Positions 35,673 through 48,387 of a DNA stretch of 64,000 nt are shown piece after piece. Every line of letters begins with the position of its first letter. The stretch's first letter is position 1. The stretch spans positions 418,001-482,000 of the forward strand of contig JAQISU010000181.1 of assembly GCA_029339505.1 (NCBI GenBank), written 5' to 3'. Source of the stretch: Unio delphinus (Eukaryota; Mollusca; Bivalvia; Unionida; Unionidae). Both the position numbers and the translations under genes were made by a program. The notes beneath the pieces are model-generated. The model had not been told where the DNA came from. It worked only from the letters and a program-made list of their open reading frames with translations, and ran no database searches.

Positions 35673-35860
35673 GCACATTATAAACTTACATTTATGCTGG
35701 TAATGAAATTTTCTGTTTCTTATACAGTACATTGATTATAACCAAACCTGTGTTTGCAGTCTCACATTATAAATTTATATTTATGCAGTTATTAAATTTT
35801 CTGTTTCTTATACAGTACATTGATTATAACCAAACCTGTGTTTGCAGTCGCACATGATAA
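35673..35860. repeat. ~88-bp tandem duplication
   Basis: Two adjacent copies share TTTCTGTTTCTTATACAGTA and ACCAAACCTGTGTTTGCAGT almost perfectly. Both copies create acceptor-like TTTGCAG, but no open exon follows either. Confidence 0.85.
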
Positions 35861-36553
35861 ATTTATTAAGCAGCAATAAACATTATGGCAGTATATAAAT
35901 GAATGTGATGTGTTGAGTGGCTGTAACTTTCATTTTAGGCATGCATCACATTCAAGTGCAAAAAATTTTTTTTTGAGATAAAATGTTTCATTGACACTGT
36001 GGTTTTCATATGTATAAAGGTTTATTGTTTCTGTTTGAGCAGGTTATGTGGTAAAAAGCATTAAGATAAGAAACTGTTATCTTTTTTACTAAATTCAAAT
36101 TATATACAGCTCTTTCTAAGTAGAAATATGCTGATGAAAGTAGTTAATGATTTGCATAATGCAATTTTCATTGTATGATTGTACCATTAATGCAGCAGTT
36201 AATTAGTATCTTCACACCTTGAGACAATTTGAAGGATTTCAGCCATTCTGTGGATTCAAGCTAAGGTATTTTCCCTCATCATTCCTACAGAATTCTTGTG
36301 TATTGGATATATCCAAATTTAATACTTAACTACATTAAAAAGCTGTGAAATCCTAGATAATTAGAGTACTTTTTACTTTTCCAACCATCTGTTAGAATGT
36401 GATAATCTGTGTACATTTTGACAAGACAAAGTCAGACTTGGTTATATAATCATCAGATTATCCAGGTAATTAAAAATGAGGTTTTAGCAGAATGGTTTTG
36501 TGAAGTACACATATTGCATTTGATACACTGTAGACCTGTATATGGATTTCAAA

Positions 36554-36558
<5 letters not shown>

Positions 36559-36592
<34 letters not shown>
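36559..36592. repeat. (TG)n(TA)n microsatellite
   Basis: GTGTGTGTGTATATATATAT run in intron 3. Confidence 0.9.
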
Positions 36593-36595
<3 letters not shown>

Positions 36596-36788
36596 GCAAA
36601 GATAGTAATTATTATCTTAAATAAGAGAGCATTCATTGATATTAAAGTTGGCAGAGCATCTTATAATGACATACTATTTCTATAATTTCAGTGAGTTTGA
36701 CATGACCCAATATAAATCTACAAAAATATGATGCACTTACATGAATCCTTGGAATGTATTTCATATTCTTCTTGATACTTGATTTCAG

Positions 36789-36863
36789 AGAAAGATAAAG
36801 TGGAAGGCACAACATTGGTTCATGAGGAACAAGACTCTAACGAGAATGCTGGCATAGAACTTG
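36789..36863 (+). CDS. Exon 4: short acidic linker exon
   Basis: 25 codons, phase 1-1. The acceptor is TTGATTTCAG and the donor CTTG|GTGAGT. The peptide is KDKVEGTTLVHEEQDSNENA plus GIELG, acidic and probably disordered. It is supported only by splice signals, phase agreement and an open frame, so it is the weakest of the nine exons. Confidence 0.6.
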
Positions 36864-38149
36864 GTGAGTTTTATTTAGGTAACCTTGTGGGAAAGTTTGA
36901 CATACAGGGCAAGTGACTCTAGCTGCAAACAGATTATGCTGCTTGTACCCTTATCACTCTATATTTGCTTTGTCATCATTGACGTGAAGGTTAGGGTAAT
37001 ATTTAATAATCGTGATATATACAAGTTTAAAAACTGTAAAAATAAAAATTGCTATGACATGTTGGCATATTGGTAGTTAGCATTTACTTACAGATTGAAA
37101 GATAGTGGCTATTAATGTTTTCAAATAAAACCAATGAAAAAGCACATTAGGCACTGAAGAATTTAATATTTGTTATATTAATTTTCAGATGTAGATGTTT
37201 ATTGTTTTCCATCCATATGACTGTATAACAAGATCATATAATTCAATCATTGTATCCATCATGTTTGATCTGTATCATGTTGTTTATCATGCTGCATTCA
37301 GTTTCTTTGAAAAACAGATTTGATTGTTCTAGTCAGTCTTTAAGAGGATTATAAAGAGGTTAACCATTAAGAAATGATGCTGACCTGTCCATACCCTGCT
37401 CAATCTTGGCAAATAATGAAAACTTTTTTTCCAAAATGTGTTTTAATAATTTTAGCAAATATTCCTTAAGTTAAGGATGTTGTGTGTTCTTGTTGTCTAT
37501 TTCTTTAAAAAAATACTTGCTTCAAGTACTTGGGTCAGACATTACCCTAAGATTACCATTCTTAAATTATTTGTTTGAAAACATTTCAACCATATGACTG
37601 GGTGGGGGTACCTTTTGAAAAAATTGAAGATAAGTGTTGCTGTAGATAAATATCCTATTCATTTTGTGCATTTCAAACCTGGACCAAAATTTATGGATGG
37701 TTTGTGCTTAGGTAAGGAAGAAACCTATTTGTCTTTGATTCAAAGTTCAGAGGTAAAGGTCATTATAAATGAAGGAAGCAAAATGTTCTCTGCATATTAG
37801 ATTTAGTTCCTGGTTATATACATTAACAGAAAGTTTTGGATGACTTGAACTAGAGGTCTATTTAAGACCTATTCATTTAGGGCCAGTGTTAAAATGGGAG
37901 TTAAAGTGTGTGCATTAGCATGATAGGTGCAAAAATACTCCCCCTCCAAACAATTCAACACCCTGACTTTAGTCCTTGCAGTTTCCAATTCAAGAGATGT
38001 GTTAACTCCAATGATTTTGTTTCTTCATGGCATGTATTTGTAAACAGAAAGCACTTATGAGAGGATGCTGCTGTAGGTTAATGCGTTTTATCAAAAGTTC
38101 ACATTTAACAAAATATATAATTTATGTTGGAGTGCATTTTCCAACATGT

Positions 38150-38290
38150 AATGTTCAAATGATTAAATGGTGTCCTGCAACTTATGACTTGAAAACAAGA
38201 TGAGGTGTCCCATAACATACAGTGAACAAAAATTACTTTAAAAATATCAATTTATGGTGTCGCAACAATTATGGTGCCCCAATATTCTAT
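38150..38290. repeat. Dispersed repeat R2, copy 1
   Basis: Shares GGTGTCC-CAACTTA-GACT, ACAAAAATTACTT and TTATGGTGTC-CAACAA with 54425-54560. Possibly the end of a DNA transposon. No coding. Confidence 0.55.
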
Positions 38291-39782
38291 GTTGATTGTT
38301 TCCATTTAGGGTAATAAAAGAATCTATAGATTCTGGGAAAAAGGTTAAAGGTTATGGTAAGTCTAATACGTTATAGTGGTTTCTGTACGTTAAATTTGCT
38401 GTGTTAAGGTGACTAGGACTATTAAACACACAATCACTACTTCATTTCTATACACCAACTCAAAGGCAGAGCATATTATGATATGATGCCTGTCCATCTG
38501 TCCAACTATTACCTGTACCAAGTTTTTTTTGGCACAATAACTTGAGTTGTCCCCCATGTATAGTTTCCAAACTTGATGGATGTCTTTCACTTAGGATAAT
38601 AAATAACCCCATCAATTTCAGAGTTTGATACTCAAAGGTTTGATCTCTGTGGTTAAAGAAGGAATTTAAATTGGTTTTCATACAATGACACAAGTTCTCC
38701 ACATTGTACATTTACAAAACATTGTAATGTCTTGTACTTGTTGTATCTAAGTGGACCTAATGGTTTTGGGTTCAAGAGCTCTTGCATCATGTACTGATTA
38801 AAAAAAGGTCTCAGCTCATTAACTTAAACTCTTGACAATCTACAGTAACAAACTGTGCGGATCACTTTCATTTTGGGAAGAGAAGGAAACCTTTTGATTT
38901 CAGGTGCACAAGAGCAATATGGTTGAAAGAAAGAAAGAAATGATTTCCACACAATAACCTAATTTCTTCATCATCTACAGTTACTAGACTTTCTGAGTGG
39001 TTTCAGTGTATCCCCCAGGCATGTAAAAGTAAGGGTAAAATAAACCCAACCTTGGTGTCAGAATAGGGGAATTAAAAAACAATGTGGGAGTAAAAAATGT
39101 AGTGACAAAATTGTTCAGCTTGATATAGGATATTGCAACTTGCACAACATACTCTCGCTGTCTCTAAAAATAAAAATCAACACGCACAATTAACACACAA
39201 ATGCATTGTCCATTCAAAGAATAATTTTTTTTGTTCATTATTCTTTTAGTTTAAAGTCTTTTTGGTTTAAAGTCTTACTTTTAACAGTCTCCTTATAATC
39301 TCTTTGAAGCAATATTAAAGATGAACACATTACATATAGGCCAATACAAAAAAAGCAAAAAAAAAGCTTTTTAACCAAATGACAGTTAATTTACTGCCTG
39401 CCATAAAATGTACAGTCATTGGTTTCATTGAACTTCATCCCAAAACAGATTTATCCAACATTTAAAGAGGCTAATGATTCATTTAAACTTTAATAAGTTA
39501 CACTTGAACTTACAGCTCTTTCTTTTATTGCAGCAAAGTTACAAACCAACAAAATCTGCAATGACCCCTGACTTTATTATCCAAATAACGCATTTGTCTC
39601 TGATTTCTTTGTTGTGAAAGAATGTTTTGGGTGATAATGTGTTCTCCAGATATCTTGTGGTGAACAAGGGCAGATTTTTAAAAAAATTTTAAACTCTCTC
39701 ATGAAAGGATTATTCACTTCTGCAGTCTTCACAATCACACAATCAGCAGTTGCAAGCTGCTCTGTCATAACATTTCCTATGT

Positions 39783-39859
39783 TAGTCTGGTTCCCTGTTT
39801 CATATGCTCGAATAGCAATGTGCTACACAGGGAGTATATGAAACAGAGAACCAAACTAT
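39783..39859. repeat. Imperfect inverted repeat (foldback), ~25-bp arms
   Basis: The left arm GTCTGGTTCCCTGTTTCATA pairs with the right arm TATGAAACAGAGAACCAAAC around a loop of about 25 bp. Flanking CCTATG occurs just outside both ends (before 39783 and near 39860), which may be a target duplication of a tiny foldback element. Confidence 0.6.
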
Positions 39860-41922
39860 ACCTATGCTCAAAGTATGCTTGAAGTATACACTATGCCATT
39901 TCTCATCCAAATGGTAGGTATTAAATCAATCCTTATCACATTATGCAAATTCTTAGCATAAAAAAATGCTCAGTAACAAAATGTGTGCATCAGTTTTATC
40001 TAGTGAGTGTCCCTAATGCACAAATGTACATAAAGGCAAATACTGGGTTTGTACTTGTCGTATGGAATTATCATATTGATTTTGGATCAAAAAGGTAAAA
40101 GTCAATGTTACTTTGACTAAACGAATAAAAATGGTTTCCATACAAGAATATTTGTTCTGCATAACATACCTGGGTTATGCTTCATAGATGGCATGCACTT
40201 GTGGTAAGGAGGAAATCTATTGATTTTGAGGTCAAAAGGTCACTGAGTGAAAGAAGAAAAATACTTTCCACACATTAAAAGTTAGTTCTACATCGTAAAA
40301 CTGGACCAAGCTTAGTAGATGGTTTAAATGTTGTGTAAGAAAGAATTTTGTTGATGTTGGAGTGATTAAAGCAAGAAAAAATACCTGATTTTCTGCTCAA
40401 CCTATTGCAGCTACCAGTAGGTAGGATATCCCCTTTTCCCTCTGTGTGGATTGTTCTCATTAGCGAGAGCACTTTTATTGAGAGGAGCTTTTTCATGGGA
40501 ATTTGGGCACATGAGGTTAAGGCAATTGCTTCCTCTTGTGTTAAACACATTTGTTCTGTAATAAACCCATTAATTTCCCTTTTACAGAGAACAATATATT
40601 ATTTGCAACTTACATATGAGAAGTTATTTATAGTATAATTATTCATTCTCACTCCTTGGACTACTGTTGCAGATTATGAGGAAGTACAACTGATATTATA
40701 TTAAAATAATCCACCAAGTTTAAAGGTGTGACAAGAATTATCCTAAATTAGCATTTATACCATTCAGAAATCTACTCTATTTATAAAATTACAGATTAGC
40801 CGACCAAATGTTCATGTTAATGTTCAAAGTAAAGAATTAACTTTGTCCACAATATTTGAATGGTATGTTTTATTTAAAGTCAGAAAAACTATCAAAGGAC
40901 TCAAGTTGAGATCAATTAAAAAGGATCGTTTCCAGAAACAAATACTTTTTTGTTGTTATTCTCTGGAATGAGTTCATAAAGCAATTAGATCAGAAAACAA
41001 ATCTAAATCATTAGAAATATTGAAATACATGCATTACAGTTTATTTAGTTGATGTATTCCATAAACACTTTGCGCTTTTATTTTTAATGTATTTAAGCAT
41101 GCTTAAATATTTTGTTTTAAAATGGTTTCCCCTCTCTTGTGTAATTACAATAGTTTGTCCTGATGGTCTCATGAGAATTGTATATTATAGTAAGTGTCCC
41201 TCATCAAATCAAAGAAAGTATTTGTTATTATACCTTTAATCAAAGTAAAATTTCCCATATATCTAATTGAAAATCCTGCCACAATGTTTAAAATAAGAAA
41301 CATTATATCGATGCTGATTTAGTTATGAAATGTATCATACAGTCATGTTTCATGTGAACATATATGTATGCAATTAATTCCTAAAATTATAATAATAAAA
41401 TTAACACCTTAGAATATTACTAATGACAGATCCATATAAAACTTTATAACATTGTACACCGATCTAAACAGTGTGAGAAATGTGGCTAACAAGCTGAGTA
41501 GTAGACTGGATGCTTATAATTGTGGGAAGTTTATTTGCCTTGTTCAATTAGTTAATAATGATTTTTATTAGGACATACTGATTAGATAAAAAGAATTAGT
41601 GAAGTCCTTTTTTTCATGGAAACTTTATCTTTGTTTCATTCAACAAGTGACAATAAAAAGGATTTTGACAAATGATTTTGTCTTCATGACACAATATTGC
41701 AGTGTAAACAAATGTTGTGGTCATATCCTCAATGAGAGATGCATTCTTTCGAGAACTGTGACTTTATGATACTGCATCAGAAAATGGTAGCATCAAATTA
41801 GATTGTGGGATGATAGATCTCGACTTTTGTCAGACTTTACTGGTACTAGTAATTTGTGTAATGTGAGGAAAAAGGTGGAGATCTACTTGCTGGTCTATGA
41901 TGGAGTGGGATCAATCTCCTAA

Positions 41923-41940
41923 ACCCCCCCCCCCCCCCCA
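41923..41940. repeat. Poly-C tract
   Basis: Run of C interrupted only at the left by AAA. Confidence 0.9.
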
Positions 41941-42041
41941 TCTGAGTATTATTTGACCATTACATGACGTTTCATTGAGTAATGCCTGCATTAAATTGAT
42001 AAGAAAATGGCTTATTTTCTGAGAACTTTTGCAGTTGATAT

Positions 42042-42123
42042 GTTCATGACATCAGAGGTCCAATAGACATATGATATCAACAGTTCATGACATCAGAGGT
42101 CCAATAGACATATGATATCAACA
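42042..42123. repeat. Perfect 41-bp tandem duplication
   Basis: 42042-42082 and 42083-42123 are identical (start GTTCATGACATCAGAGG), indicating a recent slippage or duplication event. Confidence 0.95.
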
Positions 42124-43000
42124 GTACAATAAACCCCATTCCAATGCAGTTGTACAAAATTTTATAAAATATTAAATGAAAGTCACATGCTGCTTACAAA
42201 AGAATGAAAGGACACAATTCTCAACATATTTATTCCTAGAACAATGGCCAGAAACCAGTTGCAACTCGTAATAACTGTGACAAGGAAGATTCATCAAACA
42301 AGATGATACCAATGGGGTGGTCACATGATACAAGACCAAGTTATTTTTAATTTCATGTTGGAGATATCAGAATATTTGCACATACAAAATAATATAAAAA
42401 ATATTTATAGCAGTTTTTAATAGTTTGTTTTCATAGTTACTGAAAGAGATATCCCCAATTGTTGACTGACTTGAGATTTTGGATGGGGTCATATTTATAG
42501 CCAAAAGGCCTACTTTTTTTATATTTTTTTTTACTCTGGTCGATTTAACCCTCCACATTAACAACCTAGAAATGAAAGCTGTACTTCTATCACTGCAAGG
42601 GTGGATTGATAAATAAAGTGTCATTGTATCAGTGATGCAAAAATGCTTCTTTTGTGCTGCATTTAGATTTGTAAGATTAAATAGCCAATACCGGTAGCTT
42701 GTATAATTTCATGCATATTTTTCTTAGCATAATCACAGTTCACCTTGAAAGCTGTAGAGTCTCTATAAATCACATGAATCCCTGCACTCCCTGATTTGTT
42801 CTATCCTACCTTTTCTTTAAAACATGAGTGGATAATTAAATTTGGAGTTAAAATTTACAATTGGCAGTATATGAGCTTGTTATCATGATTTTGTTTTCAT
42901 TTAAAATGAGAAGAAATATCTCTAAATATTAAAACTGAAAAAATTAAGTTAATGAGTTACTTTTATTCTTAAGAATGTCATATTTTCTTTTGATTTGTAG

Positions 43001-43306
43001 AGATGCCACAAGGTATGGAGGGTAGAATTTGTATAATCAAGTGTTTTGTTGACTTGAAACTTGAATTAACAAGGGACATAGTGATGGATATCGCCAAAAA
43101 GCTTTTTCGGAAGAAAAAGCATAAAGATGTGCTTGAAGATCTTCATCAAGCTGGGACAAGAAGACTTTGCATTGACCGACTTCTCAAAAGAGTTCTTCAA
43201 TTGGAGGCATCAGGATTGAAGATCTTTTTTGATTTGCTGAAAAGGAAGTGCCCAGAGATAGCCCAAAAACTAGCAGAAATTAAAGTTACAGACAAGGACT
43301 TGGAAA
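43001..43306 (+). CDS. Exon 5: CARD-like death-fold domain
   Basis: 102 codons, phase 1-1. The acceptor is TTTGATTTGTAG and the donor GGAAA|GTAAGT. About residues 25-90 of the exon are helical and follow the CARD pattern: TRDIVMDIAKKL (helix 1-2), KHKDVLEDLHQAGTRRL (helix 3), CIDRLLKRVLQLEASGL (helix 4), KIFFDLLKRKCPEIAQKL (helices 5-6). It can be lined up by eye with the clearer CARD of exon 7 in the second half. CARDs mediate homotypic assembly of death and immune signalling complexes. Another death-fold subtype (DED or Death) cannot be excluded. The basic surface (KKLFRKKKHK) is notable. Confidence 0.8.
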
Positions 43307-44179
43307 GTAAGTTTTTACATTCTTGGTTTTTGATGAGGATAAATTACCAATCTGTGTGGATTTTTTAAAATTCCTATCTCCCTGATTGGAGACATTAAGA
43401 TTAAGTGTTGATGTTTTATAAGAATGTGGCAGATGAAACATGTTTGAAAACTTTCCAAGGGTTATAAAATATACTCTTACCCTTTCCACCATCAAAAGAA
43501 CATTTATCTGTTTTTGCACAGTAGTAATCAGGAAGACCATGGCTGAAGATTGCTATGGGTAGACTTTATAAAATGCACTGTATGAAAAAAGAAGATTGAA
43601 TCCTAATGAAGACAGTGCATGGGAATTTTACAGAATACTTTCGAATGATCAAATGGATTACTGGAATTCCTTAAATAGCAGAGTAGGGCTCAATGTAATG
43701 TGGAAGTGATGAAAGAAATAAGTTTATTTTGTACATATTGGTTTAAATGCCAAATGACTTACAGCAATTTAATCAAGATTTTTATATGAGAAAATTGGGT
43801 TGAAATGCATATTTATTCAGCAGTTAAAATCAATGATTTAGTTTACTTACTCATGTCTAAAAAAAAATATTTTGTTATTTAGTTTTTATCAATCAATTAT
43901 ATCAGCCTACAGCTTTCATTTCTCATTGGACTATTTATTAGATTCTGGTGAAATGGATAAGCCGATAATGAGATCTGCATGTATTGTTTATTATTTGTGT
44001 GAATATAGTGCATTGTGAGATATAAGAGTAAGTTTTAAGCTGGTATTAGCAGAATTGTTGTTAGCATCAACAGCAGTAAATATTTGTGCTAAATATATTG
44101 AAGTCATTTGTCTTCTACATCATTTGCAGCTTTCAAGGGAACCTTTGTCACCATAGATCTAATATGTATGCTGTGATAT

Positions 44180-45050
44180 GTTAGGTACTCCTATCTTGTC
44201 TGATTAAGCAGAACATTATTTACATCGTGTGAAAAGTGTTAAAGCATTGCTTTAAAACTTTTGAAAGTTAAACTTCTAGATCAGTGATTGCATTCAATTC
44301 AGACTTGGGTATAATTATATTACTATTGGCCTGAGTTTATACTCTGATATGGTTGGTGTTGCTCTCATGCTTGTCTTACCTGCTTAAGCAAGGCTTTGTT
44401 CATCATGGTCATTAACAGTCTGATTTTATGCTAAAGATTTTGAATGGCACTTATCAGTTGTTGGATTAAAGAGAAACTTTAGGATAATGTCCCTCTAGGT
44501 ATTCATCTTATTGGATTATGCTAGGAGTTCTTGGGGGCCCCGAGTGGCCGAGTGGTCAAAAGCGCTCTCCATTACGGATCACTGCCATCTCACCTCTGTC
44601 TGCGTGGGTTCGAGTCTATGATTTGGCTGATGTAGTTATGTGAGAAAGCTTGCTAGTAGGTTCTCGTGGGTTGGTGGTTCTTTCTGGTTCACGTGGGTTG
44701 GTGGTTCTTTCTGGGGGTTTACCTGGGTTCTTCCTCCACCAATAATACTGGCTGCCATGTATAGCCTATCATGTGCTGAAAAATGGCGTTAAACCCTACA
44801 ACAACAACCACAACAACTAGGAGTTCTAGTCTTGCTTGTGTCGTTTGCATAATCATAAAGCTTGTTGCATATGGTACAAAATGATATAATTTTGGAAGAT
44901 TTTGAAAGGCACTTTTCTTTTATATCAGTTGATACATTAAACTAATGCTTTATAATAATATTACTGTTGGTTTAATGTTTATACACTGATGTGCTAGGTG
45001 TTCCTAATGTACCTGCCTTGTCTGCTTGAGAATGTTTCATTACTGTAAAT
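44180..45050. repeat. Degenerate ~170-bp tandem repeats, one hit by a SINE
   Basis: Phrases like GCTAGGTGTTCCT followed by CTTGTCTGCTTAAGCA, then AATATTACTGTTGG and TTTATACACTGAT, recur about four times at irregular 150-200-bp spacing. Confidence 0.45.
44532..44816 (+). mobile_element. tRNA-derived SINE, family A (copy 2, complete)
   Basis: Best copy: GGGGGCCCCGAGTGGCCGAG head with A box TGGCCGAGTGG and B box GTTCGAGTC, then body and (ACA)n tail. Flanked by the perfect 11-bp duplication CTAGGAGTTCT (44521-44531 and 44817-44827). The middle contains a short internal duplication of GGGTTGGTGGTTCTTTCTGG. The head resembles a Ser/Leu-type tRNA but is not a functional tRNA gene. Confidence 0.92.
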
Positions 45051-45865
45051 CATGTCCAAATATTTTAATGTCAGATCTTCAGCATCAGTTCAATACAACA
45101 CTCAAATTTCTACAGGTTTAAACTTCATCCATTGATTTGAAAGGAGATCCTGTCTTGCTTGCTTAAGCAGAATAAAGAATATGCTGCAACATGGTCAACA
45201 ACATATTTGTGAACATTGACCAAAGTTTGGTACAGGGATTATATTGACAAGCATTGAGGTTGTGTCTAATTCTGATAATGTCATTTATGACATTTCAATG
45301 GATGTGGATCCTAATTCTTGTTCTTAGAATAAGTCTGGTCATCAGTTGCAGCAATGTATTCTGATGCCCAGCCTCTAGATAAGTTATGCATGGATCTGAA
45401 TCACCTGGACTATAAGAATTATTGTCATGGTCAGTAAGTAGCAGCCATGTCATGTTGAAATTAATAAATAAAATATATAAATTTGACATGATATAAATAC
45501 CTTATTTGTTCTTTTAATAATTCATATTTTCATTACATAAATAGCATATACTGAGTGCCGATATTCATGTATTTTTAAAGCCAGTGAGTGATTGGCTACA
45601 TTTTGTCCTTTTGTCAGGCAAGACCATTTGATTGTGGATAGAACCAGTAGGGACTTGCATGATATTTTGGTGAGCTTCACATTCCTTGCAGCACACAGAA
45701 TTATGTTATTTTAAAGTTGATTCATTTTTACAAATTTAAAGATTTTGAAGACATGCATTCAGTCATGAAGGTGGAAAGGAATTTAGATGTTAGTATTAAA
45801 TATTTTAGTTACATTATTAAGAAATAGAAAAGGTCTCACAAGTGTTATTTTTCTTCTTTTTTAAG

Positions 45866-46201
45866 ATTTCACTCAAGTTAGTGAGTCAGTACTAGAGGTT
45901 CCACAAAAAATACAAAATGGTTTAAAGTTCGAGCAACTGGATGTAGAGTTCTTCCAATGCCATTTTAAGGATATACCTGAGAAAGTTGATAAAAGAGCTG
46001 ATGTGCTTCTATCCCAGTTTCGTATTAGCATTTGTGACCATTCACAAATGATGCAATACAATGATCCAGTGAAAAAGATACATGCCTTGCTGGAAAAAAT
46101 ACAGTCATGTCATTTCGACTCAGACTCAGAGGTTCAAAGTGTGCTGGGATCCAAGTTATACCAGAAGTGGCAATGTTTCAAAGTTGATGGATGTAGACAG
46201 G
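45866..46201 (+). CDS. Exon 6: helical domain of unknown family
   Basis: 112 codons, phase 1-1. The acceptor is TTCTTTTTTAAG and the donor CAGG|GTAAGA. Fully open. Predicted helical segments: QVSESVLEVPQKIQNGLKFE, FFQCHFKDIPEKVDKRADVL and VKKIHALLEKIQSC. The stretch ends YQKWQCFKVDGC. I do not recognise a domain. Its size (about 100 residues) and symmetric phases match the other domain exons, so it is probably an independently folding module, perhaps another diverged death-fold. Confidence 0.75.
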
Positions 46202-48387
46202 GTAAGACATTAAAAAAAGATTTAAAGATAATGGAAAAGACAGTTTAAACAGGCCAGGACCAAAATCATATCTTTCCTGTAAATGTCTAATAGATGTCTG
46301 TCTTTTTCTTTCCTGTCATTCCCTAAACATCTCTGTATTTAAGCTATGCATCTCAATTTCAACTTCTGAGTTTTAGTGACAAGTCTACATAATATAATCA
46401 GTATATTTTTATATCATATTGACTGTATTGTAATACCCACTAATGATGAAGACAACATTTAACTTGAAATGTTTGTGAAAAATGAGAAGTCAGAGGTCAA
46501 ACATGAATGATAACTAGTAACTTATGCGCATTATTTCATCACCACATGACACTTGGTAATTTGATAATTCTCTTCAGTTGGCATTTTACAGGAAGAAGTA
46601 GCATCATTTAGAAAAGTTTTGCACACTTTTAGGTTCAGTATTTTGTACACATTTTATAGTTGAAATTGATGATGTTAAAGATGATTTTAAGAAGGACTTG
46701 GATATTTCTTGCAGCAATACACTATTTTCCAAGTGATTCATTATTACAGGTGTCTATTTCAACCATGATCATTCCTACTTTGCTGTATTGTGTTTTTCTT
46801 AAGATGCACATGGAATTTTGTGTTCAGAGGTCTTTTAATCATAACATGTATGTTATTTACGAATTTATTCTGGACGTACATGAATACAACAACTCTGACA
46901 TCATTACCATCTCTGAGGAATACTATAAGTAATTTGTTCGCAGCTTGAACAGCGATTTTTACAATTGGATATTGTTTATGGGCAGGTGTCCAGTATAAAT
47001 TTCACAGTATAGATGATGAAGTCTTAAGGAGCTTTATAAACTCCAAAGTCTAATGCAAGTAACTTGCATAAATAATACAATATTTAGAATAATGCTCATG
47101 GAAAATAACACCACAGGGCACCATATGATCACATGTAGGCTTTTTAATTGGTAAATATAGCAATAAACAGTATTCACCTTGGTATTAGCATTTAACTTGT
47201 AATGACTATAAGCCTTGAGACAGCCTTAATTATTTTAACAAGTAATTTTATATTAGAGTTAAATGTTGTGACAAAAAATTACATCAATATTTTCATGTAC
47301 TATAAGTCTTGGTACAACTTTAACATTTTATTCTTTTAATCAATTAGTGTATTTTATTAATTATAACATTTTGAAATAAGAAAAGATTACATTTTGGTTT
47401 TTAAGAGACTATACTCATGAATTATTACATGGAAATGGTATAAAATAATATAATTTGTTTGAAAAGTCAATATATTTATTTTCCTGTTTTCGTATATTTT
47501 TTCTAGTATTTATGCAACATCCATCTGTACCAATTATAAAAACAAAAGGCATAAAGTATTAATAAAATAAGCAAAACTTAGTCTTTTCATTCATTGACTT
47601 CTGTAATTTTCAGACAGTTTGCATTTCATAAAAATAGCTTCCTGTTTGTTGCAATATGGTTCTAATGCGATTTTAAAATTTTAAATGAAAAATAAATTGA
47701 CTGCTTTGTCATGCAGCATTGTTATCTCTAATCACTTCTTCAAAACGTGACTTCAATTCATTTAACAATCTTAGATCTGTATGTGATCAAGTTATTTTCA
47801 GATGGTTTGCTTTTCAAAACTAACTCTATTCAGTTATCATTTGTTTGTTATAAGTCTGTTGATGTGAATTTTAAACATGTACACTTGACCTGTTTTATGC
47901 AAGAAAATTAAAATTGCAGTCAGCTGATTAGGATTCTATCATGATATTTAGACAAAAGTTTTATATTTCATACAGATAAGTTCTGTTTTTGTTGCAGTAT
48001 GGCTTTATTTGAAATATATTTCTTTTGGACTGTTTGTAATAAGATGCTATGCATAAATGCTTTAGCTCATGTATAAAAAGTTCAAAATCTGATTAGAAAT
48101 CTAGCCTTATTTTGGATATAACGTTTAATGAAATTGCATGAAAATGGTAATCAGTTTTGTTACAACATTGTTCTGATCAACATCTTCAAACATAATTTCA
48201 GAGAATTTTAGTGAAATGTCAGCAAATGGAAATTCCTCATTTTGTTTGAGCAGCACCTTGATGTGCACTGAAATTTGTTTAGAAGTTTTATTTGCTTTTC
48301 CATTTGTTATGTCCCTTTGTTTTTGTTGAGTTGCATCTGGATTTAGCCACCTATAGTAATTTTTATTTTGTTATTCACTGTAGGAGA

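Larger units (their letters stand above)
36864..43000. other. Intron 4 (6.1 kb)
   Basis: Apart from the repeats listed separately I see no exon here. Acceptor-like TTTTCAG or TTGCAG sites near 37190, 39530 and 40670 are followed by stops within about 12 codons. Confidence 0.5.
43307..45865. other. Intron 5
   Basis: Contains SINE A copy 2 within degenerate repeats (44180-45050). No exon recognised. Confidence 0.5.

Noticed and set aside
35673..35860. Duplicated TTTGCAG acceptor sites as alternative exons
   Set aside because: Neither copy is followed by an open frame with a phase-1 donor.
46660..46735. Possible extra exon (reads EIDDVKDDFKKDLDI after an acceptor-like TTTTATAG)
   Set aside because: Reaches a TGA after about 26 codons with no phase-1 donor. 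At most a relict of an exon 8-like sequence.
47799..47910. Possible exon after TTATTTTCAG (reads DGLLFKTN...)
   Set aside because: Open for about 36 codons but no donor in the right phase, and composition is like surrounding intron.
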